64,000 bases of DNA from Nonomuraea zeae (lineage in GTDB: Bacteria > Actinomycetota > Actinomycetes > Streptosporangiales > Streptosporangiaceae): NCBI RefSeq assembly GCF_005889725.1, contig NZ_VCKX01000033.1, positions 1-64,000 on the forward strand, read 5' to 3'. The notes under the pieces were generated by a model that was given only the letters and a program-made list of their open reading frames with translations, had not been told where the DNA came from and made no database searches. Below are positions 41,516 to 50,491 of the stretch, one piece after another (within the stretch, counting starts at the first letter, position 1; each line of letters begins with the position of its first letter). The position numbers and the translations under genes are program-made.

Positions 41516-44500
41516 GTGCGTAAACCGCTGTTGTGCTTAGCCGTGTTAGCGCTCACAGCCTCCCTGGCCGTGACGCCTTCGTACGCGGCGCAGGACGACC
41601 TCGGCCTGCCGGTGTTCACCGGCGCCGATCCGGTGCCCGCCGAGCCCGTCGGATACCACCCGCGCCGGATGATGGCGGAGATCTACCGGAAGGAGAAGGG
41701 CGGCGACTCGTACTGGATCGACCGCATGCTGGCCAGGCCGGGCGACGACCCGGCGGGCACGTGGCTGATGTCGCGCGGGCGGGCGCTGTTCATGAAGGAG
41801 CACGACCCGTCGGTCATCGGGTTCGGCGGGAGCGTGGCCTACTGGGAGAGCATCGACAACAGGGACGCGTACGAGATCTCGCTCGGCACCGCGCTCACCG
41901 AGGACGTCTCCAAGCGGCTGCAGATGCCCAGCCACTGGACCGGCCGCTATGCGGGCGGCGGCCTCGCGGTCGGGGTGAAGAAGTTCATCACCCACGAGAA
42001 CACGGCCGTGACGATCCTGGAGATCACCAACACGGGGTCGTCCGCCGCGGCCGTGCCGATCACCGTGACCTCGCCGTACGCGAGGACGGCCGACGGGGAC
42101 CGCGAGCTGACCGGCGTGGTGGCCGCCAAGAACAAGCTGACCACGCTCTTCCCCCGGCTCAGCGGCGACGGGCTGAAGGTCGCGGAAGGCGCGCTGAAGG
42201 GCTCGGTGACGGTCCAGCCGGGCCGGACCGTGCGGGCCAAGGTGCAGATGGGCTTCGTCACCGAGGAGCTGGCGGGCTCGCGCCCCGAGTACGACGGCTA
42301 CAAGGGACGCTCGCCCGAGCAGGCGCTGCGGCGGCAGCTGCAGGACTACAACGCCTGGTGGGCCGCGAACCTGCCCTACGTCGACGTGCCGGACGAGAAC
42401 ATCAAGAAGTTCGTGTACTACCGCTGGTGGCTCATGCGCTTCAACTTCCTGGACGCCGACATCCCGGGCAACGACTACCAGTTCCCCACCTCGGTGGAGG
42501 GGGCATTGGGCTACAACAACGCGATCGTGCTGACCGTGCCGATGTTCGTGCAGGACCTGAAGTACCTGCGCGACCCGATCTACTCGTACGGGCCGTGGGT
42601 GTCGGCGGGGGAGGTGTCGCGCAACTCGAAGTACACCGACAACCCGGGCGACCCGGAGAACTGGTCGAACAGCTACACCCAGTACATCTCGGCCGCGGCC
42701 CTGGAGAGCTACCAGATCCACGGCGGCCAGCCGTCGATCCTGCGCAACCTGGCCCGCTACGCGGAGAAGGACGTGTACGGGCAGCTGGCCGCCTACGACT
42801 CGAACGGCAACGGCGTCATCGAGTACGACTGGGAGGCGATGACCGGCAACGACGCCGACGCGGTGTCGTTCCACTACTACGACCGGGCCAACGAGCGGCT
42901 CGAAGGCGCCTACGTCTACGCCAACGCGGCCGCGGCGGCGCAGGCGTACGAGCTGGCGGGTGACGCGGCCAAGGCCGCCGAGCTGCGCGGCGTGGCGGAC
43001 AAGGTGAAGAACGGCATACTCACCCTGCTCTGGGACGAGCAGAACAAGCTGTTCAAGCACCGCGACCTCCAGACGGGCAACCTGATCCCCTGGAAGGAGT
43101 CGAACAACTACATCCCGTACGCCACCGGCCTGGTGCCGGCGGACGACCCGAAGTACCGGGAGGCGCTGCGCCTCTGGGCCGACCCGGCTGAATATCCGAT
43201 ATTTCCGGCCTACACCGCCAACCAGAAGGACAAGGCAGAGGCCGCGGCGGCCGGCCAGCCCGGCTCGAACAACTTCTCGCAGATCAACTCGACCAGGAAC
43301 TTCGCGCTGTTCTCCAAGGCGCTGCGCCAGTACGCCTCGCCGTACATCACCGCCGAGCAGTACAAGCAGCTCCTGTACTGGAACGCCTGGTCGCAGTTCG
43401 TCGGCGGCGACACCCGCTATCCCGACGCCAACGAGTTCTGGGCCAACTGGAACCCGGCGACCAAGACCATCGACTACCGCTCCTGGATCCACCACACGAT
43501 CCTGGGCAGCAGCAACTGGACGGTGATCGAGGACGTCATGGGCCTGCGCCCGCGCTCGGACGGCAAGGTCGAGCTGTGGCCGGTGGACATCGGCTGGGAC
43601 CACTTCAGCGTCAACGGCGTCGACTACCGGGGCGACGACCTGACCATCGTCTGGGACAAGCCGGGCGACGGGACCAGGCACTACGCCGGGGTGCCCGAGG
43701 GCTACTCGATCCTGATCGACGGCAAGCGCAGGGTCACCCTGTCCGGGCTGGCGCACGCCGTCTGGGACCCGGCGACGGGCAGGGTCGAGGGCGGTCAGGT
43801 CGTGCACGCGGAGGCGGCCAGGTCGCTGAAGGCGCCCGCCGAGGTGAAGCTGAGCGGCGACCGCGTCGAGGACCTCTTCCAGAAGGCCGGGGTCGATCTC
43901 CGCTCCACCCGCCAGAACCTGGTCTCCGCCGCCACCGCCTCCCACGGCGACGCGGCGGGCGCGGCCGACGGGTTCACGATCAACGAGCCGTACTGGGGGA
44001 GCAAGGGGTCGGGCAAGCCGCAGGACTGGCTGGAGGTGGATCTCGGCTCGGCCCGGCCGGTGGACCGGCTCAACCTGTACTTCTACAACGACCGCAAGGC
44101 GGCCGGATACAGCGAGCCCGCGTTCTACTCGGTGCAGTATCTCGACGGCGGCGCCTGGAAGGACGTGCCCGGGCAGGCCAGGGAGCCGGTCTATCCCCGG
44201 GCGAACCTCAACGAGGTGCGCTTCCCGGCCGTCACCGCGCAGAAGCTGCGGGTGCTGGTCACCCACCGGCCCGGCTACGCGACGGGGCTGAAGGAGGTCC
44301 AGGCGTACTCGACCGGGGCCAGGCCGCCGTCCGCGGCCAACCGGGCACCGTACGTGCTGGCCGTGCCCGACCCCGCGTTCAGCCGCCCGGGGCAGGCGCG
44401 CGTCGACGCCGTGGTCAAGGACGACGGGCTGCCGTCGGGCCGGCTCACCACCCAGTGGGCCAAGGTGGACGGGCCGGGCGAGGCGTTCTTCACCGATCCG

Positions 44501-45517
44501 ACCGGCACGAGCACGGTGGTCGCGTTCAGCGAGCCGGGGACGTACCGGCTGCGGCTGACCGCCTCGGACGGCGCGCGCAGCACCGCCGCCACCGTGTCCG
44601 TCACCGCGGGCGCCCAGGGCGAGCAGGCGAACGTGGCGCCCTACGCCACGGCCACCGCCTCCTACACCTCGCCGTGGGAGAAGGTCACCGCCGTCAACGA
44701 CGGCATCGACCCGCCGCGCTCGAACGACGGCGCCAACCCGCGCTGGGGCACCTGGCCGCAGCAGGGCACGCAGTGGGTCCAGCTCGACTGGGCCGCTCCC
44801 GTGCGGGTCAACAAGGCCGACGTGTACTTCTTCGACGACGGGGGCGGCGTCCGCGTCCCCGCGTCGTGGAAGATCCAGCAGTGGGACGGCGACTCGTTCG
44901 AGGACGTCGGCGGCGTCGCCGATTACCCGAAGGCGGTGGACGCCTACAACACCGTCTCGTTCGACACCGTCACGACCTCGAAGCTGCGGATCCAGCTGGA
45001 GTCCGGCGGGGCGTCGGTCGGGCTGCTGGAGTGGAAGGCGTACGCGGTGCCGCCGGACTCGGTGCGTCCCGTGCACGTTCCCACCCTGGCCGGCACGCTG
45101 CCCAAGCTGCCCGCCACCGTCGAGACCCGCTACGCGGACGGCACCCGGGGCGCGGCCGCCGTGACCTGGCAGCAGGTGACCGCGGACCAGGTCGCGACCG
45201 GCGGCACCAGCTTCACCGTCGCCGGGCTCGCCGAAGGCGTCCGCACGCCTGCCCAGGCGACCGTGTACGTCCGGACCACCGCGGCCGTGACCATCACCTC
45301 GATCGCCGAGGAGCCGGTCACGACGCGGGCCGGGGTCGCCCCCTCGCTGCCGGGGACGGTCGTGGCGACGTACAACGACGGGTCCAAGGACAGCGCGGTG
45401 CCGGTCACGTGGGACGCGGTCAGTCCTGATCAGTACGCGCGGCCCGGTACGTTCTCGGTGAGCGGGCACGTAACGGGCACGACCGTCGTGGCCAGGGCCA
45501 CGGTCACCGTCGAGTGA
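41516..45517 (+). CDS. Large secreted multidomain glycoside hydrolase
   Basis: 1333 aa from GTG 41516 with AGGAGA 5 bases ahead, 9 bases after the GH127 stop. Signal peptide MRKPLLCLAVLALTASLAVT, cleavage near SYA. Residues about 30-770: beta-sandwich plus an (alpha/alpha)6 glucoamylase-like barrel (YYRWWLMRFNF, YDWEAMTGNDADAVSF, LEGAYVYANAAAAAQAYELA), similar to MGH1/GH63-like debranching hydrolases. Residues about 800-940: discoidin (F5/8C) domain. About 950-1040: PKD/Ig-like. About 1045-1170: second discoidin domain. About 1180-1333: two bacterial Ig-like (Big_4) domains with VTW motifs. No wall anchor. Probably frees sugars for the importer; specificity unknown. Confidence 0.85.
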   Translation: MRKPLLCLAVLALTASLAVTPSYAAQDDLGLPVFTGADPVPAEPVGYHPRRMMAEIYRKEKGGDSYWIDRMLARPGDDPAGTWLMSRGRALFMKEHDPSVIGFGGSVAYWESIDNRDAYEISLGTALTEDVSKRLQMPSHWTGRYAGGGLAVGVKKFITHENTAVTILEITNTGSSAAAVPITVTSPYARTADGDRELTGVVAAKNKLTTLFPRLSGDGLKVAEGALKGSVTVQPGRTVRAKVQMGFVTEELAGSRPEYDGYKGRSPEQALRRQLQDYNAWWAANLPYVDVPDENIKKFVYYRWWLMRFNFLDADIPGNDYQFPTSVEGALGYNNAIVLTVPMFVQDLKYLRDPIYSYGPWVSAGEVSRNSKYTDNPGDPENWSNSYTQYISAAALESYQIHGGQPSILRNLARYAEKDVYGQLAAYDSNGNGVIEYDWEAMTGNDADAVSFHYYDRANERLEGAYVYANAAAAAQAYELAGDAAKAAELRGVADKVKNGILTLLWDEQNKLFKHRDLQTGNLIPWKESNNYIPYATGLVPADDPKYREALRLWADPAEYPIFPAYTANQKDKAEAAAAGQPGSNNFSQINSTRNFALFSKALRQYASPYITAEQYKQLLYWNAWSQFVGGDTRYPDANEFWANWNPATKTIDYRSWIHHTILGSSNWTVIEDVMGLRPRSDGKVELWPVDIGWDHFSVNGVDYRGDDLTIVWDKPGDGTRHYAGVPEGYSILIDGKRRVTLSGLAHAVWDPATGRVEGGQVVHAEAARSLKAPAEVKLSGDRVEDLFQKAGVDLRSTRQNLVSAATASHGDAAGAADGFTINEPYWGSKGSGKPQDWLEVDLGSARPVDRLNLYFYNDRKAAGYSEPAFYSVQYLDGGAWKDVPGQAREPVYPRANLNEVRFPAVTAQKLRVLVTHRPGYATGLKEVQAYSTGARPPSAANRAPYVLAVPDPAFSRPGQARVDAVVKDDGLPSGRLTTQWAKVDGPGEAFFTDPTGTSTVVAFSEPGTYRLRLTASDGARSTAATVSVTAGAQGEQANVAPYATATASYTSPWEKVTAVNDGIDPPRSNDGANPRWGTWPQQGTQWVQLDWAAPVRVNKADVYFFDDGGGVRVPASWKIQQWDGDSFEDVGGVADYPKAVDAYNTVSFDTVTTSKLRIQLESGGASVGLLEWKAYAVPPDSVRPVHVPTLAGTLPKLPATVETRYADGTRGAAAVTWQQVTADQVATGGTSFTVAGLAEGVRTPAQATVYVRTTAAVTITSIAEEPVTTRAGVAPSLPGTVVATYNDGSKDSAVPVTWDAVSPDQYARPGTFSVSGHVTGTTVVARATVTVE

Positions 45518-45522
45518 CGCGG

Positions 45523-45565
45523 AAGCCCCTTGCCCCCGGTCTCGTCGCCGGGGCAGGGGGCTTTT
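45523..45565 (+). terminator. Rho-independent terminator of the glycan operon
   Basis: AGCCCCTTGCCCCCGG (from 45524) pairs with CCGGGGCAGGGGGCT (from 45548), small loop, followed by TTTT. It lies 6 bases after the stop of the secreted hydrolase, and is the only stem with a T-run seen in the window. Confidence 0.85.
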
Positions 45566-45677
45566 CGCCGGTGCGGCGGTAACGTCCCGGACACGATGAA
45601 CGGATTTATCCCGATAGACGGGTCATAATCCTCTTCATCGGGAGGCGTGCCGGGGGCGGAGAGGCGGAGAGAGCACG

Positions 45678-47804
45678 ATGGCTGGATTCGCCGAGAACGC
45701 CGGAACCGTCGGAAACGCCGGGAACGCCGGGAACCGCAAACTATCAGGGAAACTGTCGCCCGCGCGGATCACCTCCGTGCTCATGGCGGTGGTCTCACCG
45801 ATCCTGGGCCTGGCCGCGATCCTGATCTGGGCCGGGCTGCCCGCCGAATGGACCCCCGACAGGACGGTGACCCCCCAGTCCGCCGTCATCTTCACCTTCC
45901 CCGCGGTCGGCGCGTTCCTCATCCACCACCGGCCCCGGCTCAACATGGCCTGGCTCATGTGCGTGGGCGGGCTGGCCGCGGGCGTCAGCGACCTGGCCGG
46001 CGCGCTGATGTTCCGCGCCGCCGCCGACGGGGAGCTCGCGCTCGCGGGGTGGATGCGGACGCCGTCCCATCTCGGGTGGGCGGTATGCGGCCTGACGCTG
46101 ACGATGCTGCTGCCGCTGTACTCGCCGGACGGCCGCCTGCCCTCCCGCCGCTGGCGGCCTGCCCTGCTGCTGGGCTGCGCCGCGATCACGGCCGGGGCGG
46201 TGAACTACCTGTTCAGGGTGCCTCCTCCCCGCGAGGGGTACCCATACCCGGAGGTCATCCCCAACCCGCTGCAGATCACGGCGATGGCGCCGTACATGCA
46301 GGTCCTGTCGACCATCAGCTGGGTGGGCATCTACACCGCGATGGCGCTGGCCGCGCTGTCCATGGCGGTGCGGATGCGGCGGGCCGACCCGGTCGGGCGG
46401 CGGCAGATCGGCTGGCCGCTGTTCGCCTTCTCCGGGTACATCGTGTTCCTGGTCGCGGCCTCGATCTGGCCCGGTCTGCTGTGGCCGGCCATCGCCTGGG
46501 CTGCCGCCATCCCGTTCGCGGTGGCGTTCTCCGTGATGCGTTACCGGCTCTACGGGATCGACACCGTGATCAGCCGGGCGTTCGTGGCGGCCGGCGTGGT
46601 CGTCGTGGTCAGCGCCGTCTACTTCGGCGCCGGCACCCTGTCCAGCCTGCTGGTCTCCGGCTACGACCAGGTCGCGGGCGTGGCCGCCGCGCTGTTCGCC
46701 GGAGCGTTCTTCCAGCCGCTGCGGCGCGCGTTGCAGCGGGCCGTGGACCGCCTCCTGTACGGGGCCGTCGGCGACCCCGGCGTCCTCGCCGAGCGCCTGA
46801 CCCAGGCGGTCCGCCGCGGCGACCCGGCCAAGGCGCTGACCTCGGTCGTGAGCGTGCTGCGCGACGGGCTGGCGGTCGAGGGCGTGGCGGTCGAGGTGGC
46901 CGACGGCGAGCCCCGCTACGTCGAGAACGGCCGCGTGGGCGCCGAGCCGCGCGAGGTGCCGCTGATCTGGCACGGCGAGCGGGTCGGCCGACTGCTCGTC
47001 GGGGCCCCCGGCCCGCGCCGCTTCCCCGCCGCGCACAACGAGCGGGTGCTGGCCACCCTCACGCCGTACGCGGCCGACGTGGCGCACGCGGTGCGGATGG
47101 CCGCCGACCTGCAGCGCTCCAGGGAACGCATCCTTACCACCAGGGAGGAAGAACGCCGCCGCCTGCGCAGGGACCTGCACGACGGGCTCGGCCAGACCCT
47201 GTCGGCCATGGCGATGACGATCAACATGGCCCGCATCAGGCTGAAGAACTCGCCCGAGACGGCCGACGCGCTGCTGCGCGAGCTGCACGCGGGCATGAGC
47301 ACCGTCACGGGGGACATCCGCGAGCTCGTGTACGGCCTGCGCCCGCCCGCGCTCGACGACCTCGGCCTCGCCCGTGCCGTCCGCGAGCTGGCCGGCCAGT
47401 CGTCACCGGACACGGAGGTCCAGGTGGAGGTGGAGGGCAGCCTGTCGGAGCTGCCCGCGGCCGTCGAGGTGGCGGTCTACCGGATCGTCCAGGAGGCGCT
47501 CACCAACATCCGGCGGCACGCCGCCGCCTCCTCCGCCAGGATCGTCGTCCAGCGGGAGCGGTCGGTGCTGCGCGTGCTCGTCGCCGACGACGGCAAGGGG
47601 CTGCCCGAGGCGCACCGCCCCGGCGTGGGCCTCGGGTCGATGCGCGAGCGGGCGGCGGAGCTGGGCGGGATCTGCGTGGTGAGCGGCGAGCCGGGAGCGG
47701 GCACCCGGGTCGAGGTCATGCTCCCCCTCCTGACCGCCCTCCCCGCGGACACCGCGACCGCCGACCTGTCGGACCGCTGGGACGCCGAGCCGGTGGACCG
47801 CTGA
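45678..47804 (+). CDS. Orphan membrane histidine kinase (NarL-type, HisKA_3)
   Basis: 708 aa from ATG 45678. The N-terminus has a repeated NAGxxGNAGNAGN run. About nine to ten hydrophobic segments (35-345) form the sensor. Then a GAF-like linker (about 370-460), H-box RRDLHDGLGQTLSAMAMTIN, N-box VQEALTNIRRHA and G-box DDGKGLPEA, GVGLGSMRERAAELGG. No response regulator gene is adjacent on either side, so its partner is elsewhere. The signal is unknown. Confidence 0.9.
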   Translation: MAGFAENAGTVGNAGNAGNRKLSGKLSPARITSVLMAVVSPILGLAAILIWAGLPAEWTPDRTVTPQSAVIFTFPAVGAFLIHHRPRLNMAWLMCVGGLAAGVSDLAGALMFRAAADGELALAGWMRTPSHLGWAVCGLTLTMLLPLYSPDGRLPSRRWRPALLLGCAAITAGAVNYLFRVPPPREGYPYPEVIPNPLQITAMAPYMQVLSTISWVGIYTAMALAALSMAVRMRRADPVGRRQIGWPLFAFSGYIVFLVAASIWPGLLWPAIAWAAAIPFAVAFSVMRYRLYGIDTVISRAFVAAGVVVVVSAVYFGAGTLSSLLVSGYDQVAGVAAALFAGAFFQPLRRALQRAVDRLLYGAVGDPGVLAERLTQAVRRGDPAKALTSVVSVLRDGLAVEGVAVEVADGEPRYVENGRVGAEPREVPLIWHGERVGRLLVGAPGPRRFPAAHNERVLATLTPYAADVAHAVRMAADLQRSRERILTTREEERRRLRRDLHDGLGQTLSAMAMTINMARIRLKNSPETADALLRELHAGMSTVTGDIRELVYGLRPPALDDLGLARAVRELAGQSSPDTEVQVEVEGSLSELPAAVEVAVYRIVQEALTNIRRHAAASSARIVVQRERSVLRVLVADDGKGLPEAHRPGVGLGSMRERAAELGGICVVSGEPGAGTRVEVMLPLLTALPADTATADLSDRWDAEPVDR

Positions 47805-47808
47805 GGAA

Positions 47809-47882
47809 GCCCCCTGGCCCGCCGGGTCCGCCCGGTCCTTCCGCGTCGCCGGTCGCCGGGGATGGCCGGCGGGGTCAGGGGC
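47809..47882. terminator. Long-range inverted repeat between convergent genes
   Basis: GCCCCCTGGCCCGCCGG (47809-47825) is complementary, with gaps, to CCGGCGGGGTCAGGGGC (47866-47882). It lies between the kinase stop and the stop of the converging PEP-mutase-like gene. Confidence 0.45.
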
Positions 47883-48696
47883 GGGCCAGCAGGGCGTTGA
47901 GCTCGGCGTAGTCGATCGCGCCCGCCACCGAGTCATACGTGCCCGCGCCGAGTAGCTCGGCCGTCGCGCGCCGGGCCACGGCGTAGGCCGCCTGCGCGAC
48001 GGAGGACCCCAGGCTGACCCGCGCGACCCCCGCCCCGGCCAGGGCCGCCACGTCGGGGGCGCCCGGTCCGGCGAGGATGTTCACCGGCGCCCGAACCTTG
48101 CCCACGACCGCCGCGATCGACGCCAGATCGGTGAGCCCCGGCACGAAAACCCCGTCCGCGCCCGCCTCCACGTAGGCGGCGGCCCGGTCCAGCGTCTCCC
48201 CGAGATCTCCCGAGCCGCCGAGATGGACGTCGATCCGCGCGTTGACGAACAGCGAGATCCCGCTCTCGTCCGCCGCCGCACGGGCCGCGGCCAGCCGGGC
48301 GACCTGGTCGGCCACGGTCCGCAGCGGAGCGGGCCCGCCACGGTCGGCGTCCTCCAGGTTGACCCCGACGGCCCCGGCGCCGAGCACGCCGCGCACGGTT
48401 GCGGCGACCCCTTCGGGATCGCCGGCGTACCCGCTCTCGACGTCCGCGCTCACCGGCGCGTCCACGGCCGCCACCACGCGGGCGACCAGCGCGAGGGCGG
48501 CCTCCCGGCCGAGCAGGTCGCCGTCCGGCGAGCCCAGGCTCCAGGCCACCCCGGCGCTCGTGGTGGCGATCGCGGCCGCCCCGGCGTGCTCGGCGACGCG
48601 CGCGCTGGCGGCGTCCCAGGCGTTGGGAAGCAGCAGGGGCCGGCCCGGCACGTGCATCGAACGGAACTGCAGGGCTTTGTCCTGGTGTGTGGTCAT
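47875..48696 (-). CDS. Isocitrate lyase/PEP mutase superfamily enzyme
   Basis: 273 aa from ATG 48696; the longer form from 48747 would start inside a palindrome. LLLPNAWDAASARVAEHAGA, ATTSAGVAWSLG, PVSADVESGYAGDP (metal-binding Asp) and VGVNLEDADRGG are the superfamily marks. The KKCGH catalytic loop of true isocitrate lyase is absent, so it resembles the carboxyphosphonoenolpyruvate mutase/oxaloacetase-like group. It would cleave or rearrange a C-C or P-C bond of an alpha-keto acid. Divergent from a GATase gene with an 18-bp palindrome between. Confidence 0.88.
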   Translation of the reverse strand: MTTHQDKALQFRSMHVPGRPLLLPNAWDAASARVAEHAGAAAIATTSAGVAWSLGSPDGDLLGREAALALVARVVAAVDAPVSADVESGYAGDPEGVAATVRGVLGAGAVGVNLEDADRGGPAPLRTVADQVARLAAARAAADESGISLFVNARIDVHLGGSGDLGETLDRAAAYVEAGADGVFVPGLTDLASIAAVVGKVRAPVNILAGPGAPDVAALAGAGVARVSLGSSVAQAAYAVARRATAELLGAGTYDSVAGAIDYAELNALLARP

Positions 48697-48744
48697 GAAG
48701 GCATCCCACCAGGCGCGCCCCTTGCCTGGCTGGCCGTATTCGGA

Positions 48745-48762
48745 CATGAGCGATCGCTCATG
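48745..48762. promoter_or_regulatory. 18-bp perfect palindrome in a divergent gap
   Basis: CATGAGCGATCGCTCATG lies between the PEP-mutase-like (start 48696) and GATase (start 48819) genes. The AGCGATCGCT core is the same as in the TetR operators at 12199. No tetR gene is adjacent here. Confidence 0.65.
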
Positions 48763-48818
48763 CCGGTGGAGCGGTCAGGCATTGGCGCTCGGGTCCGGGC
48801 CGCCCGCATAGTGGGCGC

Positions 48819-49514
48819 ATGAACCGTTCGCTGAACGTCGCGGTGGTCGGCGACTACGACAAGGCGTTCGCGCCGCACGTGGCCACGGACGACGCGCTGC
48901 GGCACGCCGCCGAGCACCTGGGCGTCGGGGTGGAGATCCGGTGGCTGGCCACCGAGCCGCTCGAAGCCGACCTGTCCGGCGTACGCGCCGCCGACGTGCT
49001 GTGGTGCGCGCCGGGCAGCCCGTACCGGAGCCTGACCGGCGCGCTCGCTGCCCTCCGGCACGGCCGGGAGCAGGGCGTCCCCACCCTGGGGACGTGCGGC
49101 GGCTGCCAGCACATGGTGATCGAGTACGCCCGGCACGTGCTCGGGTTCGAGGACGCCCGGCACGCCGAGTACGACCCGTACGCGTCGAACCTGTTCATCT
49201 CGGAGCTGTCCTGCTCGCTCGCGGGCAGGACCATGCCCGTCGCCCTCACTCCCGGCTCCCGGGCGGCCACCCTGTACGGCCGGACCCAGACCGAGGAGCG
49301 GTACTACTGCAACTTCGGCATCGAGCCCGCCCACCAGCGCACCCTGCACGAGGGCGGCCTGCTCGTGACCGGCGTGGACGCCGACGGGGAGGCCAGGGTG
49401 CTGGAGCTGCCCGGCCACCCGTTCTACCTGGCCACGCTGTACGTCCCGCAGGCGCGATCGGCGCCCGGCCGCCCGCACCCGCTGGTCGTGGGCTTGCTGC
49501 GCGCGGCGCTATGA
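48819..49514 (+). CDS. CTP-synthase-C-terminus-like class I glutamine amidotransferase
   Basis: 231 aa. LGTCGGCQHMVIEYARHVLG (Cys93 nucleophile, plus Cys96) and the later GHPFYLATLYVPQARSAPGR match the GATase1 domain of CTP synthase, without its synthetase half. The family is known as CTP synthase C-terminal region-related (seleno)proteins, since some members are reported with selenocysteine; this copy has Cys. No partner synthetase is visible, so its ammonia acceptor is unknown. It overlaps the LysR gene by 4 bases (ATGA). Confidence 0.85.
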   Translation: MNRSLNVAVVGDYDKAFAPHVATDDALRHAAEHLGVGVEIRWLATEPLEADLSGVRAADVLWCAPGSPYRSLTGALAALRHGREQGVPTLGTCGGCQHMVIEYARHVLGFEDARHAEYDPYASNLFISELSCSLAGRTMPVALTPGSRAATLYGRTQTEERYYCNFGIEPAHQRTLHEGGLLVTGVDADGEARVLELPGHPFYLATLYVPQARSAPGRPHPLVVGLLRAAL

Positions 49515-50491
49515 CGTTCACCCAGCTCAGGATCCTGCACGCGGTGGCGCGGGCGGGGAACATGACGCGGGCCGCCGAGGAACTGGCCACCTCGCAGTCG
49601 GCGGTCAGCCACGCGTTGCGGGCGCTGGAGAGCGAGCTCGGGCTCACGCTGCTCGTCAGGGGCAACCACGGGGTGCGCCTGACCGCCGCCGGGCAGGCCG
49701 TGTACCGGCGTGCGGTTCTCATCCTGGCCCAGGTGGAGGCGCTGGAGCAGGAGGTGGCCGAGGCGCGCGGGGAGCGGGCCGGGAGCCTGCGGATCGGTGC
49801 CATCCCCAGCGCCAACGCCCGGCTGCTGCCGCGGATCCTGCGGGCGTTCGGTGCGGCGCATCCGCGGGTGCGGCTCACCGTGATCGAGGGCTCGGACGAT
49901 GAGGTCCTCGAATGGCTCACCACCGGCGCCGTCGACCTCGCCACCGTGACCGCCCCGCCGGTCGGCCTGGGGTTGGTGGCCTTGCCGCTGGCCAGGGACC
50001 GGATGCTGGGCGTCGTGCCCAGCGGACACGATCTGGCCGTCCATCCGGCCGTGCCGATCACGGAGCTGGCCCGCCATCCGTTCATCATGTCGACGGGTGG
50101 CTGCGAGCCGCTGATCGCGGCGCTGGCGCGGGCGGCCGGGGTGAGCCTGCGCTGCCACTACCGGGTCCGCGACACCGGCAGCATCCTGGCCATGGTCGCG
50201 GAAGGGCTCGGCGTGAGCGTCATGCCGGAGCTGTCGTTGCCCGCCCACCACGCGGGTGTCGCCGCGATCCCGCTGGACCCGGTGGCGGAGCGGGCCGTCC
50301 TGCTCGCCCTGCCCGCGGATCCGCTCCCCGCCGCCACCCTCTTCGCCGACCTGGCCACCAAGCTGACCGCCGCCCCGGCCACCGAGGCGACCGGCCCCTT
50401 GGCCACCGAGGCGACCGCCGCCCCGGCCACCGGGGTGGTCGGGGCTGCGGCCGGCGAAGAGAGCGCGGGTCAGGAGGCGGCGCAGGTGTAG
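49511..50491 (+). CDS. LysR-family regulator
   Basis: 326 aa, ATG overlapping the GATase stop. HTH residues 2-60: FTQLRILHAVARAGNMTRAA, EELATSQSAVSHALRALESE. Effector domain 90-295 (GSLRIGAIPSANARLLPRIL). The last 40 residues are a low-complexity tail of AAPATEATGPLATEAT-type repeats. Being coupled to the GATase gene, it may regulate it and the divergent PEP-mutase-like gene. It overlaps the converging mannanase end by 22 bases. Confidence 0.92.
   Translation: MTFTQLRILHAVARAGNMTRAAEELATSQSAVSHALRALESELGLTLLVRGNHGVRLTAAGQAVYRRAVLILAQVEALEQEVAEARGERAGSLRIGAIPSANARLLPRILRAFGAAHPRVRLTVIEGSDDEVLEWLTTGAVDLATVTAPPVGLGLVALPLARDRMLGVVPSGHDLAVHPAVPITELARHPFIMSTGGCEPLIAALARAAGVSLRCHYRVRDTGSILAMVAEGLGVSVMPELSLPAHHAGVAAIPLDPVAERAVLLALPADPLPAATLFADLATKLTAAPATEATGPLATEATAAPATGVVGAAAGEESAGQEAAQV

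Noticed and set aside
41546-45469. 1307-codon open frame on the minus strand opposite the secreted hydrolase
   Set aside because: Shadow of high-GC codon bias; composition is Arg/Gly/His-rich with no domain, while the plus strand has signal peptide and recognisable domains.
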